NCBI GenBank assembly: GCA_964244885.1
Contig: CAXTKD010000028.1
Span: 1 to 8,888 of the forward strand
Reading direction: 5' to 3'
Length of the DNA: 8,888 nt
Origin: CAXTKD01 sp964244885
GTDB taxonomy: Bacteria; Pseudomonadota; Alphaproteobacteria; Sphingomonadales; Sphingomonadaceae
Shown: in pieces, positions 1 through 7,944 of the stretch
Numbering within the stretch: the stretch's first letter is position 1
Layout of the letters: each line of letters begins with the position of its first letter
The notes under the pieces: generated by a model
What the model was told of the DNA's origin: nothing
Database searches by the model: none
What the model saw: the letters and a program-made list of their open reading frames with translations, nothing else
Made by a program: the position numbers and the translations under genes

Positions 1-282
<282 letters not shown>

Positions 283-294
283 GACTGGACCCTG

Positions 295-765
295 CTACCA
301 GCGGTAGTGCGAGAAGGCGCGGTTGGCTTCCGCCATCCGGTGCGTATCTTCGCGCTTCTTGACCGCGGTGCCGCGGTTGTTCGCGGCGTCCATCAGCTCG
401 CCCGACAGGCGCGCCGACATCGTGTGCTCGCTGCGGTTGCGCGCGGCGCCGATCAGCCAGCGGATGGCGAGCGCCTGGCTGCGGTCGGGGCGAACCTCGA
501 CCGGCACCTGGTAGGTCGCGCCACCCACGCGGCGGCTGCGGACCTCGATCGCGGGGCGGACGTTGTTGAGCGCATCGTGGAACACGCCGATCGGCTCGCG
601 GCGCGTGCGCGCCTCGACCGAATCGAGCGCGGTGTAGACGATGTTCTCGGCGACCGACTTCTTGCCCTCGGACATCACCATGTTCATGAACTTGGTGAGG
701 ATGACGTCCCCGAACCGGGGATCGGGCAGGATTTCGCGCTTCTCTGGACGACGACGACGGGCCAT
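295..765 (-). CDS. rpsG: 30S ribosomal protein S7
   Basis: S7 is a primary binding protein that nucleates assembly of the 3' major domain of 16S rRNA and lies near the E-site tRNA and mRNA channel. The 156-residue product matches the usual bacterial length. It has the expected N-terminus (MARRRRPEKREILPDPRFGD) and the family core with KFMNMVMSEGKK, the hairpin stretch VEVRSRRVGGATYQVPVEV, and the terminal RAFSHYRW. It starts at an ATG at 763-765 and stops with TAG 12 nt before fusA. It is the second gene of the str operon. In E. coli the rpsL-rpsG spacer is the S7 feedback target. Here that spacer is only 66 nt and is dominated by a REP-like palindrome, so the enterobacterial control site is not evident. 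Confidence 0.98.
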   Translation of the reverse strand: MARRRRPEKREILPDPRFGDVILTKFMNMVMSEGKKSVAENIVYTALDSVEARTRREPIGVFHDALNNVRPAIEVRSRRVGGATYQVPVEVRPDRSQALAIRWLIGAARNRSEHTMSARLSGELMDAANNRGTAVKKREDTHRMAEANRAFSHYRW

Positions 766-785
766 CTTGATTCCTTGGTCTCTGG

Positions 786-805
786 ATCCCGGCCTTCGCC
801 GGGAT
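786..805. repeat. REP-like palindrome between rpsL and rpsG
   Basis: A perfect palindrome with 8-bp arms, atcccggc at 786-793 and gccgggat at 798-805, surrounds the 4-base loop cttc. It sits in the 66-nt spacer between the rpsL stop and the rpsG start. On the operon strand it would fold as a GC-rich hairpin with a GAAG loop. From memory, the wider motif (CTGGATCCCGGC... with GAAGGCCGGGAT) is a very common dispersed intergenic palindrome in sphingomonads and some other alphaproteobacteria. No T-tract follows it, so it is not a canonical terminator. It could stabilise the rpsL 3' end or tune the ratio of rpsL to rpsG. Only one copy is visible in this window. Confidence 0.7.
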
Positions 806-831
806 AACTCTACGCTCGCTGGCGAGCTCGG

Positions 832-1203
832 TTACTTCGGACGCTTGGCGCCGTACTTGGAGCGGCTCTGGCGGCGGTCCTTGACGCCCTGGGTGTCGAG
901 GACACCGCGCAGGACGTGGTAGCGCACGCCGGGAAGATCGCGGACGCGGCCGCCGCGGATCAGGACCACGGAGTGCTCCTGCAGGTTGTGGCCTTCGCCC
1001 GGGATGTAGCTGATGACTTCGCGCTGGTTGGTCAGGCGGACCTTGGCGACCTTGCGAAGCGCCGAGTTCGGCTTCTTCGGGGTGGTCGTGTAGACGCGGG
1101 TGCAGACGCCGCGCTTCTGCGGGTTCTGCTCCATCGCGGGAACCTTGGACTTCGCCTTCTGCGGGTCCCGGCCCTTGCGGACCAGCTGGTTGATCGTCGG
1201 CAT
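832..1203 (-). CDS. rpsL: 30S ribosomal protein S12
   Basis: S12 lies at the decoding centre and affects tRNA selection accuracy and streptomycin response. The 123-residue product begins MPTINQLVRKGR at the ATG at 1201-1203. A longer open frame extends upstream, but this start gives the family N-terminus and has a TAAGGAAG Shine-Dalgarno at 1215-1222. Signatures visible are QKRGVCTRVYTTTPKKPNSALRK and GEGHNLQEHSVVLIRGGRV. Lys43 (codon AAG, 1075-1077) is the drug-sensitive type, but residue 88 is Arg (codon CGC, 940-942) where most bacteria have Lys. Arg at this position is a classic streptomycin-resistance substitution. Asp89, the residue methylthiolated in E. coli, is present. It is the first gene of the str operon. 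Confidence 0.98.
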   Translation of the reverse strand: MPTINQLVRKGRDPQKAKSKVPAMEQNPQKRGVCTRVYTTTPKKPNSALRKVAKVRLTNQREVISYIPGEGHNLQEHSVVLIRGGRVRDLPGVRYHVLRGVLDTQGVKDRRQSRSKYGAKRPK

Positions 1204-1395
1204 CGGTGCTCGGACTTCCTTAGCGTGATCTCGTGACGCCCATGCGCGGCAACGGCAAAGTCCCGCCTTTCGGGCGGGTGCCGTCTGGTGTGGCGAGAGC
1301 TCGTCGGGCCAAAAATGGCCCCGAACCCGGACCTCACTCACGCATGGTTGTCGTTCGCTCGTTCCAGACCGGCGTCACCGCCAGCCCGCGAGCGA
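1204..1395 (-). promoter_or_regulatory. Structured 5' leader of the str operon
   Basis: About 190 nt separate the predicted transcription start (near 1395) from the rpsL ATG, and no gene was recognised on either strand here. Two simple hairpins are visible. One has arms gggcca (1306-1311) and tggccc (1316-1321) with a 4-base loop. The other has arms cccgcc (1262-1267) and ggcggg (1273-1278) with a 5-base loop. Neither is followed by a T-tract, so they are not intrinsic terminators on this strand. The Shine-Dalgarno TAAGGAAG (1215-1222) is outside both stems. The leader may carry an autoregulatory site for a ribosomal protein, but this is inference from its length and structure only. Confidence 0.45.
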
Positions 1396-1401
1396 GCCGG
1401 C

Positions 1402-1430
1402 CGTATAGAGAGACGCCCCCTTCAGGTCAA
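1402..1430 (-). promoter_or_regulatory. Predicted sigma70-type promoter of the str operon
   Basis: On the minus strand the -35 box TTGACC (1425-1430) and the -10 box TATACG (1402-1407) are separated by exactly 17 bp. The predicted start is near 1395. It lies between the PIN toxin stop codon (1465-1467) and rpsL, and reads into the rpsL-rpsG-fusA operon. The TTGAC core matches the -35 boxes proposed upstream of secA and rpsM in this window. Confidence 0.65.
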
Positions 1431-1464
1431 CACCCGGCCAAGCCTCATCACCCGTCTTTCACCA

Positions 1465-1899
1465 CTATGCCGATCTGTCCGACAGGTTTGTGGCTTCGAC
1501 GCCCAGCGAACGCGCCGCCTTGGCCTGCGCCGCGTCGCAGGTCAGCAGCGTCAGGCCAAGCCTGCGGCAGATCGCGACATGGAGGGCGTCTGGCGCGCGA
1601 AGGCCGAGATCAAAACGGCGGACAAATTCTTCGCCGATGATGTAATCCTCTGGCTCAAGCTCCAGACGTTCACACGTCTGCGCAGTCCACTGCGCCGCCT
1701 TGATAAGCGCGTCCTGCGCATCATTCTCACCGATTCGGTGTGCAGGAAAGCTACGTGACACCATCGATGCCAGTTCGATCATGGTCAGGTTGCTGAGCGC
1801 CGACGGGCCAGCCCGCGGAGTCAGGTAGCGATACACGGCCTCGGTGTGGACGTCGGGAACGAAAAGCGGGCTGAGCGCGCTCGTGTCGAAATAAAGCAC
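1465..1899 (-). CDS. PIN-domain ribonuclease toxin (VapC-like)
   Basis: This is probably the toxin of a type II toxin-antitoxin pair. PIN toxins are Mg2+-dependent endoribonucleases that cut tRNA, rRNA or mRNA; the target here cannot be read from sequence. The 144-residue protein is a single PIN domain with its acidic residues in order: Asp5 in YFDTSAL, Glu42 in TMIELAS, Asp104 in RAPDALHVA, and Asp122 in LLTCDAAQ. The start is a GTG at 1897-1899, fixed by the conserved FDTSAL motif next to the N-terminus. It begins 2 nt after the antitoxin stop codon with only a weak Shine-Dalgarno, so translational coupling to the antitoxin is likely. Part of the gene (1621-1680) is 50% GC, below the surrounding core genes, which fits horizontal acquisition. 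The subfamily name is uncertain. Confidence 0.88.
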   Translation of the reverse strand: MLYFDTSALSPLFVPDVHTEAVYRYLTPRAGPSALSNLTMIELASMVSRSFPAHRIGENDAQDALIKAAQWTAQTCERLELEPEDYIIGEEFVRRFDLGLRAPDALHVAICRRLGLTLLTCDAAQAKAARSLGVEATNLSDRSA

Positions 1900-1901
1900 G
1901 A

Positions 1902-2159
1902 TCAGTCTTCGTCGCGCATTTCCCGCAGAACCGCGGCACCGTTGAAATCAGGGTCGACCTTGATGGTCTTTCGCCATTCGCGAAGAACATCAAGATCCTC
2001 GACCGTAAAGCCGCGCCGCCCGCGCCTTGGGCGATCAAGCGAGGAAATCACCGCGACCGGCCGCCCATAGCGCGTGATTTCTATATTCTCGCCGCGCTCC
2101 GCCGCTTCGACCAACGATGAGAAGCGATCGCGCGCGTCCGCTATACTGTAGCTAGCCAT
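1902..2159 (-). CDS. Phd/YefM-type antitoxin
   Basis: This is the cognate antitoxin for the adjacent PIN toxin. Such proteins bind DNA through the N-terminal Phd fold, repress their own operon, and wrap the toxin with a flexible C-terminal tail. The 85-residue product opens with SIADARDRFSSLVEAAERGE, followed by ITRYGRPVAVISSLD, which is the typical Phd/YefM pattern. The acidic, helical tail (residues about 50-85, ending LREMRDED) is the likely toxin-binding part. I chose the ATG at 2157-2159, which has GGAGG (2165-2169) 5 nt upstream. A GTG at 2163-2165 would overlap that Shine-Dalgarno. The promoter and a perfect operator-like inverted repeat lie directly upstream. The pairing of a Phd-type antitoxin with a PIN toxin is common. 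Confidence 0.88.
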   Translation of the reverse strand: MASYSIADARDRFSSLVEAAERGENIEITRYGRPVAVISSLDRPRRGRRGFTVEDLDVLREWRKTIKVDPDFNGAAVLREMRDED

Positions 2160-2165
2160 GACCAC

Positions 2166-2202
2166 CTCCGAATGTTGGCGCTTATATAGCCAACATTCGG
2201 AG
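2166..2202. promoter_or_regulatory. Perfect 14-bp inverted repeat: TA operator
   Basis: The arms ctccgaatgttggc (2166-2179) and gccaacattcggag (2189-2202) are exact reverse complements around a 9-bp AT-rich centre (2180-2188). The centre contains the predicted -10 box of the antitoxin operon, and the left arm includes four bases (2166-2169) of the antitoxin Shine-Dalgarno GGAGG. This is the expected position for autorepression by the Phd-type antitoxin or the antitoxin-toxin complex. In RNA read through from secA the two arms could form a 14-bp hairpin. There is no T-tract after it, so it is unlikely to be an intrinsic terminator. Confidence 0.8.
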
Positions 2203-2211
2203 CAAAGTCAC
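2183..2211 (-). promoter_or_regulatory. Predicted promoter of the Phd-PIN operon
   Basis: The minus-strand -35 box GTGACT (2206-2211) and the -10 box TATATA (2183-2188) are 17 bp apart. The predicted start is an A near 2176, which leaves a 5' untranslated region of about 17 nt. The -35 box begins only 3 bp after the secA stop codon, and the operator repeat covers the -10 box and most of the spacer. Confidence 0.6.
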
Positions 2212-2214
2212 TTA

Positions 2215-4929
<2,715 letters not shown>

Positions 4930-4990
4930 GAAACTACCTTAGGACTGGATAGCCGCGCGCCCGTGAGCACCAGCAGCCTTGAACCGCGCG

Positions 4991-5019
4991 GAGATAGGGA
5001 CGGGGGGTGGCTTAGTCAA
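4991..5019 (-). promoter_or_regulatory. Predicted secA promoter
   Basis: On the minus strand the -35 box TTGACT (5014-5019) and the -10 box TATCTC (4991-4996) are separated by 17 bp. The start would be near 4984, giving a 5' untranslated region of about 55 nt. The -35 is strong and the -10 is weak (the first three bases match). The remaining 158-bp secA-brnT spacer carries the divergent brnT promoter. Confidence 0.5.
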
Positions 5020-5034
5020 TTGAAGCGGGCGATC

Positions 5035-5063
5035 TTGCAAGGCGCCACTCGAAACTGTATGTA
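5035..5063 (+). promoter_or_regulatory. Candidate brnTA promoter
   Basis: A -35 box TTGCAA (5035-5040) and a -10-like TATGTA (5058-5063) are 17 bp apart. A second -10 candidate, TACAAT (5062-5067), is closer to consensus but has no well-spaced -35. Downstream, a short inverted repeat tccgt (5068-5072) / acgga (5077-5081) lies at the expected transcription start and could be part of a BrnA operator. The -35 boxes of this promoter and of secA are back to back, about 15 bp apart. Confidence 0.4.
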
Positions 5064-5087
5064 CAATTCCGTCAATACGGATGATGC

Positions 5088-5375
5088 ATGATCTTCGAAT
5101 GGGACGATGCGAAGGCGGCCGCCAATCTGGCCAAGCACGGCGTGTCATTCGAACTCGCGCAAGAGGTTTGGGACGACCCGTTCTTTCTTCTTGTGCCTGA
5201 TCGGATCGAGGCCGGGGAACAGCGATGGCATGCGATCGGACTGGTCGGGGCAGTTGCGACGGTACTTGTGGTTCACGTCTATCCGGGGCCGGACGACGAG
5301 GAGCGCGCGCGGATCATAAGCGCGCGAAAGGCCACCCCGCATGAAAGGAAGCGATATGAGCAGGAAGGTCCGTAG
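5088..5375 (+). CDS. brnT: BrnT-family ribonuclease toxin
   Basis: BrnT is the toxin of the type II BrnTA system, a small RelE-like-fold ribonuclease that inhibits translation and is neutralised by BrnA. The 95-residue protein has the full family pattern: IFEWDDAKAAANLAKHGVSF at the N-terminus (residues 2-21), a WDD segment near residue 30, a central strand region TVLVVHVYP, and the signature RARIISARKAT (73-83), followed by ERKRYE (86-91). The ATG at 5088 has only a weak GGA 6 nt upstream. The toxin precedes its antitoxin and overlaps it by 20 nt, as is usual for brnTA. The gene is intact, and nothing suggests loss of the conserved basic residues. Confidence 0.92.
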   Translation: MIFEWDDAKAAANLAKHGVSFELAQEVWDDPFFLLVPDRIEAGEQRWHAIGLVGAVATVLVVHVYPGPDDEERARIISARKATPHERKRYEQEGP

Positions 5376-5640
5376 CGCGGAGGCGCAGGCGCAGCTCGAC
5401 CGGCTTGCCGCCCTGCCCGACGACCAGATCGATACGGCGGATATTCCGGAAGCCGACCCCGAGGCGTGGCTCCATGCCCGCCGGCCCGGCCTGTACCGGC
5501 CGATCAAGCAGCCGGTGACGCTACGCCTCGATTCCGACGTGGTGAGCTGGTTCAAGGAGCATGCGCAGGAACGCGGCTATCAGACCGAGATCAACCGCGT
5601 GCTGCGTCGTCATGTAGCCGAAGCTGCAGGAAACAGGTGA
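5356..5640 (+). CDS. brnA: BrnA-family antitoxin
   Basis: This is the antitoxin partner of BrnT, expected to sequester the toxin and repress the brnTA promoter. The 94-residue product has a variable N-terminal half. The family's C-terminal ribbon-helix-helix-type DNA-binding region follows: KQPVTLRLDSDVVSWFKEHA, then RGYQTEINRVLRRHV. I chose the ATG at 5356, which has AAAGGAAG upstream at good spacing (within 5344-5351). An in-frame ATG at 5341 would add five residues and lacks an equally good site. The start lies inside the end of brnT, so the two are translationally coupled. The stop is 31 nt before argJ, so read-through into argJ is possible. Confidence 0.9.
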   Translation: MSRKVRSAEAQAQLDRLAALPDDQIDTADIPEADPEAWLHARRPGLYRPIKQPVTLRLDSDVVSWFKEHAQERGYQTEINRVLRRHVAEAAGNR

Positions 5641-5671
5641 ACGACCGCGCAGCCTTCGCTAGACGCCCGTC

Positions 5672-6907
5672 ATGACCCGCTCCCCCCTCGCCCCCGCCTG
5701 CTTTCCCGACGTGCCGCAGATCGCCGGCGTCCGCCTCGCGGTCGCTCGCGCCGGCTACAAGGCATGGGAGCGCACCGATCTTACGCTCGCCGAGCTGGCC
5801 CCCGGCACCGCCGTTGCCGGTGTGCTGACGCAGTCGAAGTGTCCGAGCCCCGAGGTCGACTGGTGCCGCAAGGCGCTGGAGCAGGGACGGGCTCGGGCGC
5901 TCGTCGTCAACGCGGGGAATTCGAACGCCTTCACGGGCGGCAAGGGCGAGGCGGCGGTCAAGGGCATCGTCGAGGCGGCGAGCGCGGCGCTCGGCTGCGG
6001 CCCAAACGAGGTGTTCGTCGCCTCGACGGGCGTAATCGGCGTGCCGTTGCCGGCCGACAAGGCGCGCGCCGGGCTCGACGCCGCTTTCGCCAGGCTTCGC
6101 CTCGATTCAACCGCGACCTGGAAGGACGCCGCCGACACGATCGGCACCACCGATACCTTCGCCAAGGCGGCGAAATCGTCGGCCATCGTCGGCGGAACGA
6201 CCGTCCGGCTCGCCGGAATCATCAAGGGCTCGGGGATGATCGCGCCGGACATGGCGACGATGCTCGGCTTCATCTTCACCGACGCCGCCATCGAGCCCGC
6301 CTTCCTGCAGGAGATGCTGTCGGCGGCGAACCTTTCGACCTTCTCGTGCATCACGGTCGACGGCGACACCTCGACCTCGGACACCGTGCTCGCCTTCGCG
6401 ACCGGCGCTGCCGGCAATGCGCCGATCGCCAACTGGGACAGCGCGGGCGCCGACGCCTTCCAGGCCGCGCTCACCGATCTCTGCCGCCAGCTCGCGCAAC
6501 TCGTGGTGCGCGACGGCGAGGGGGCGTCGAAGTTCATCACGATCAATGTCGAGGGCGCCGAGGACGACCGCGCGGCGCGAATCATCGCGCTCAGCATCGC
6601 CAACTCGCCGCTGGTGAAGACCGCCATCGCCGGCGAGGACGCAAACTGGGGCCGCGTCGTCATGGCGGTGGGCAAGGCCGGCCAGGCCGCCGACCGCGAC
6701 CGGCTGGCGATCCGTTTCGGCGATACGCTTGTCGCCAAGGACGGCCTTGCCGTCGAGGGCTATGACGAGGCGCCGGTCGCCATGCACCTAAAGGGAAGCG
6801 ACATCGACATCGGCGTCGATCTCGGCATCGGCATCGGCCGCGCCACCGTCTGGACCTGCGACCTGACGCACGGCTACATCACCATCAACGCGGATTACCG
6901 AAGCTAG
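5672..6907 (+). CDS. argJ: Bifunctional ornithine acetyltransferase / N-acetylglutamate synthase ArgJ
   Basis: ArgJ transfers the acetyl group from N-acetylornithine to glutamate in the recycling arginine pathway, and often also makes N-acetylglutamate from acetyl-CoA. The 411-residue product is full length. Ser-Thr-Gly (STGVIG, with Thr119-Gly120) gives the oxyanion hole. The self-cleavage site is in KGSGMIAPDMATML, where Thr196 becomes the N-terminal nucleophile of the beta chain (alpha 1-195, beta 196-411). GEGASKFITI and EDANWGRVVMAVGKAG are further family blocks. The C-terminus includes the conserved HGYITINADYRS. No convincing Shine-Dalgarno precedes the ATG at 5672, so the mRNA may be leaderless or translation may depend on read-through from brnA. 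Whether it also has synthase activity cannot be decided here. Confidence 0.97.
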   Translation: MTRSPLAPACFPDVPQIAGVRLAVARAGYKAWERTDLTLAELAPGTAVAGVLTQSKCPSPEVDWCRKALEQGRARALVVNAGNSNAFTGGKGEAAVKGIVEAASAALGCGPNEVFVASTGVIGVPLPADKARAGLDAAFARLRLDSTATWKDAADTIGTTDTFAKAAKSSAIVGGTTVRLAGIIKGSGMIAPDMATMLGFIFTDAAIEPAFLQEMLSAANLSTFSCITVDGDTSTSDTVLAFATGAAGNAPIANWDSAGADAFQAALTDLCRQLAQLVVRDGEGASKFITINVEGAEDDRAARIIALSIANSPLVKTAIAGEDANWGRVVMAVGKAGQAADRDRLAIRFGDTLVAKDGLAVEGYDEAPVAMHLKGSDIDIGVDLGIGIGRATVWTCDLTHGYITINADYRS

Positions 6908-6926
6908 CGATTCCAACGCGACACGC

Positions 6927-6955
6927 TTGACTCGCCGCCAGCCAATCCCTAGCTA
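6927..6955 (+). promoter_or_regulatory. Predicted promoter of the rpsM-rpsK-rpoA operon
   Basis: The -35 box TTGACT (6927-6932) and the -10 box TAGCTA (6950-6955) are 17 bp apart, starting 19 bp after the argJ stop codon. The predicted start is near 6962, giving a leader of about 115 nt before rpsM. The -35 is identical to that proposed for secA. Confidence 0.62.
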
Positions 6956-6982
6956 GCCCTCTTCCGAACCAACGGATGAAGG

Positions 6983-7006
6983 CGCGGGTGTGCTTGCACG
7001 CCCGCG
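6983..7006 (+). promoter_or_regulatory. CUUG-capped hairpin in the rpsM leader
   Basis: A 10-bp stem (6983-6992 with 6997-7006, including one G-U pair) closes a CUUG loop in G(CUUG)C context, a known extra-stable tetraloop. No T-run follows, so it is not an intrinsic terminator. The same 5' strand (gcgcggg, 6982-6988) is also perfectly complementary to cccgcgc at 7046-7052, nearer the rpsM Shine-Dalgarno AGGAGA (7065-7070). Alternative folding is therefore possible. The rest of the 6908-7076 gap holds the promoter and no recognisable gene. Confidence 0.6.
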
Positions 7007-7076
7007 TGTCGGCTTTGGAAAATCAGCTTTGAGATAGGCCGCGTGCCCGCGCGACCTGTGGAGCAGGAGAGATTTT

Positions 7077-7445
7077 GTGGCACGTATCGCGGGCGTCAAC
7101 ATCCCGACCAACAAGCGCGTCGAGATCGCCCTTACCTATATTCACGGCATCGGCCGTACCACCGCCAAGCACATCGTCGACACGATGGGCCTGCCGCCCG
7201 AGCGTCGCGTCCAGGACCTGACCGACCAGGAAGTCCTGCAGATGCGCGAGATGATCGACCGCGACCACAGCGTCGAGGGCGACCTTCGCCGCACCGTGGC
7301 GATGAACATCAAGCGCCTGATGGACCTCGCCTGCTACCGTGGCCTCCGCCACCGTCGCGGCCTCCCCGTGCGCGGCCAGCGCACCCACACCAACGCCCGC
7401 ACCCGCAAGGGCAAGGCGAAGCCCATCGCCGGCAAGAAGAAGTAG
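7077..7445 (+). CDS. rpsM: 30S ribosomal protein S13
   Basis: S13 sits in the head of the 30S subunit, contacts the P-site tRNA and forms intersubunit bridges with the 50S subunit. The 122-residue product has the standard MARIAGVNIP start, the helix-two-turn-helix element with YIHGIGRTTAKHI (21-33), the signature GQRTHTNARTRKG (100-112), and a Lys-rich tail ending GKKK that reaches the decoding site. It uses a GTG start at 7077, with AGGAGA 6 nt upstream. It is the first gene of the alpha operon and directly follows argJ rather than secY/adk, which usually precede rpsM in the continuous ribosomal-protein cluster. Confidence 0.98.
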   Translation: MARIAGVNIPTNKRVEIALTYIHGIGRTTAKHIVDTMGLPPERRVQDLTDQEVLQMREMIDRDHSVEGDLRRTVAMNIKRLMDLACYRGLRHRRGLPVRGQRTHTNARTRKGKAKPIAGKKK

Positions 7446-7457
7446 GGGACCAGCGAC

Positions 7458-7847
7458 ATGGCACGCGAACCAGGCCGCATCAAGCGGCGCGAACGCAAGA
7501 ACATCACGTCGGGCGTCGCCCACGTGAATGCGTCTTTCAACAACACGATGATCACCATCACCGACGCGCAGGGCAACGCCATCGCGTGGTCGTCAGCCGG
7601 GACCATGGGCTTCAAGGGGAGCCGCAAGTCGACTCCCTATGCGGCGCAGGTCGCAGCCGAGGACGCGGGCAAGAAGGCCGCCGAGCATGGCGTCCGCACC
7701 CTCGAGGTCGAGGTTCGCGGGCCGGGTTCGGGCCGCGAGTCGGCGCTTCGCGCGCTGCAGGCGGTGGGCTTCCAGATCACCGCGATCCGCGACGTGACGC
7801 CGATCCCGCACAACGGCGTTCGCCCGCCGAAGCGCCGTCGCGTCTGA
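7458..7847 (+). CDS. rpsK: 30S ribosomal protein S11
   Basis: S11 is part of the 30S platform near the E site and helps shape the mRNA-binding cleft. The 129-residue protein matches the family length. It shows HVNASFNNTMITITDAQGN, the GTMGFKGSRKSTPYAAQ block, VRGPGSGRESALRAL (87-100), and the terminal DVTPIPHNGVRPPKRRRV. Asn119-Gly120 corresponds to the site that isomerises to isoaspartate in E. coli S11. The start is the ATG at 7458. Its Shine-Dalgarno AGGGGA overlaps the rpsM TAG stop, and only 12 nt separate the genes, so coupled translation with rpsM is likely. Confidence 0.98.
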   Translation: MAREPGRIKRRERKNITSGVAHVNASFNNTMITITDAQGNAIAWSSAGTMGFKGSRKSTPYAAQVAAEDAGKKAAEHGVRTLEVEVRGPGSGRESALRALQAVGFQITAIRDVTPIPHNGVRPPKRRRV

Positions 7848-7944
7848 TTGGGCTTCGGGGCGGACGCGCCCTGCATTCCCAGTGCTTATTTGAAGATCGG
7901 GCTGCGCCGGCAAACGGCCGCGCCCACAACCGGAAGGGCCAACC

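Noticed and set aside
786..805. Intrinsic terminator at the rpsL-rpsG palindrome
   Set aside because: There is no T-tract on the downstream side for the operon strand, and essential rpsG and fusA must be transcribed through it.
832..1341. Upstream extension of rpsL to 169 codons
   Set aside because: The extra 46 residues match nothing in S12. The ATG at 1201-1203 gives the conserved N-terminus and has a Shine-Dalgarno.
1233..1758. Plus-strand open frames across the str leader and the PIN gene
   Set aside because: They lie antisense to the PIN toxin and its downstream region, with no ribosome-binding site or recognisable motif.
2166..2202. Intrinsic terminator for secA at the 14-bp inverted repeat
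   Set aside because: The stem is strong, but it is followed by AGGTGGTC with no U-run, and its position over the -10 box fits an operator better.
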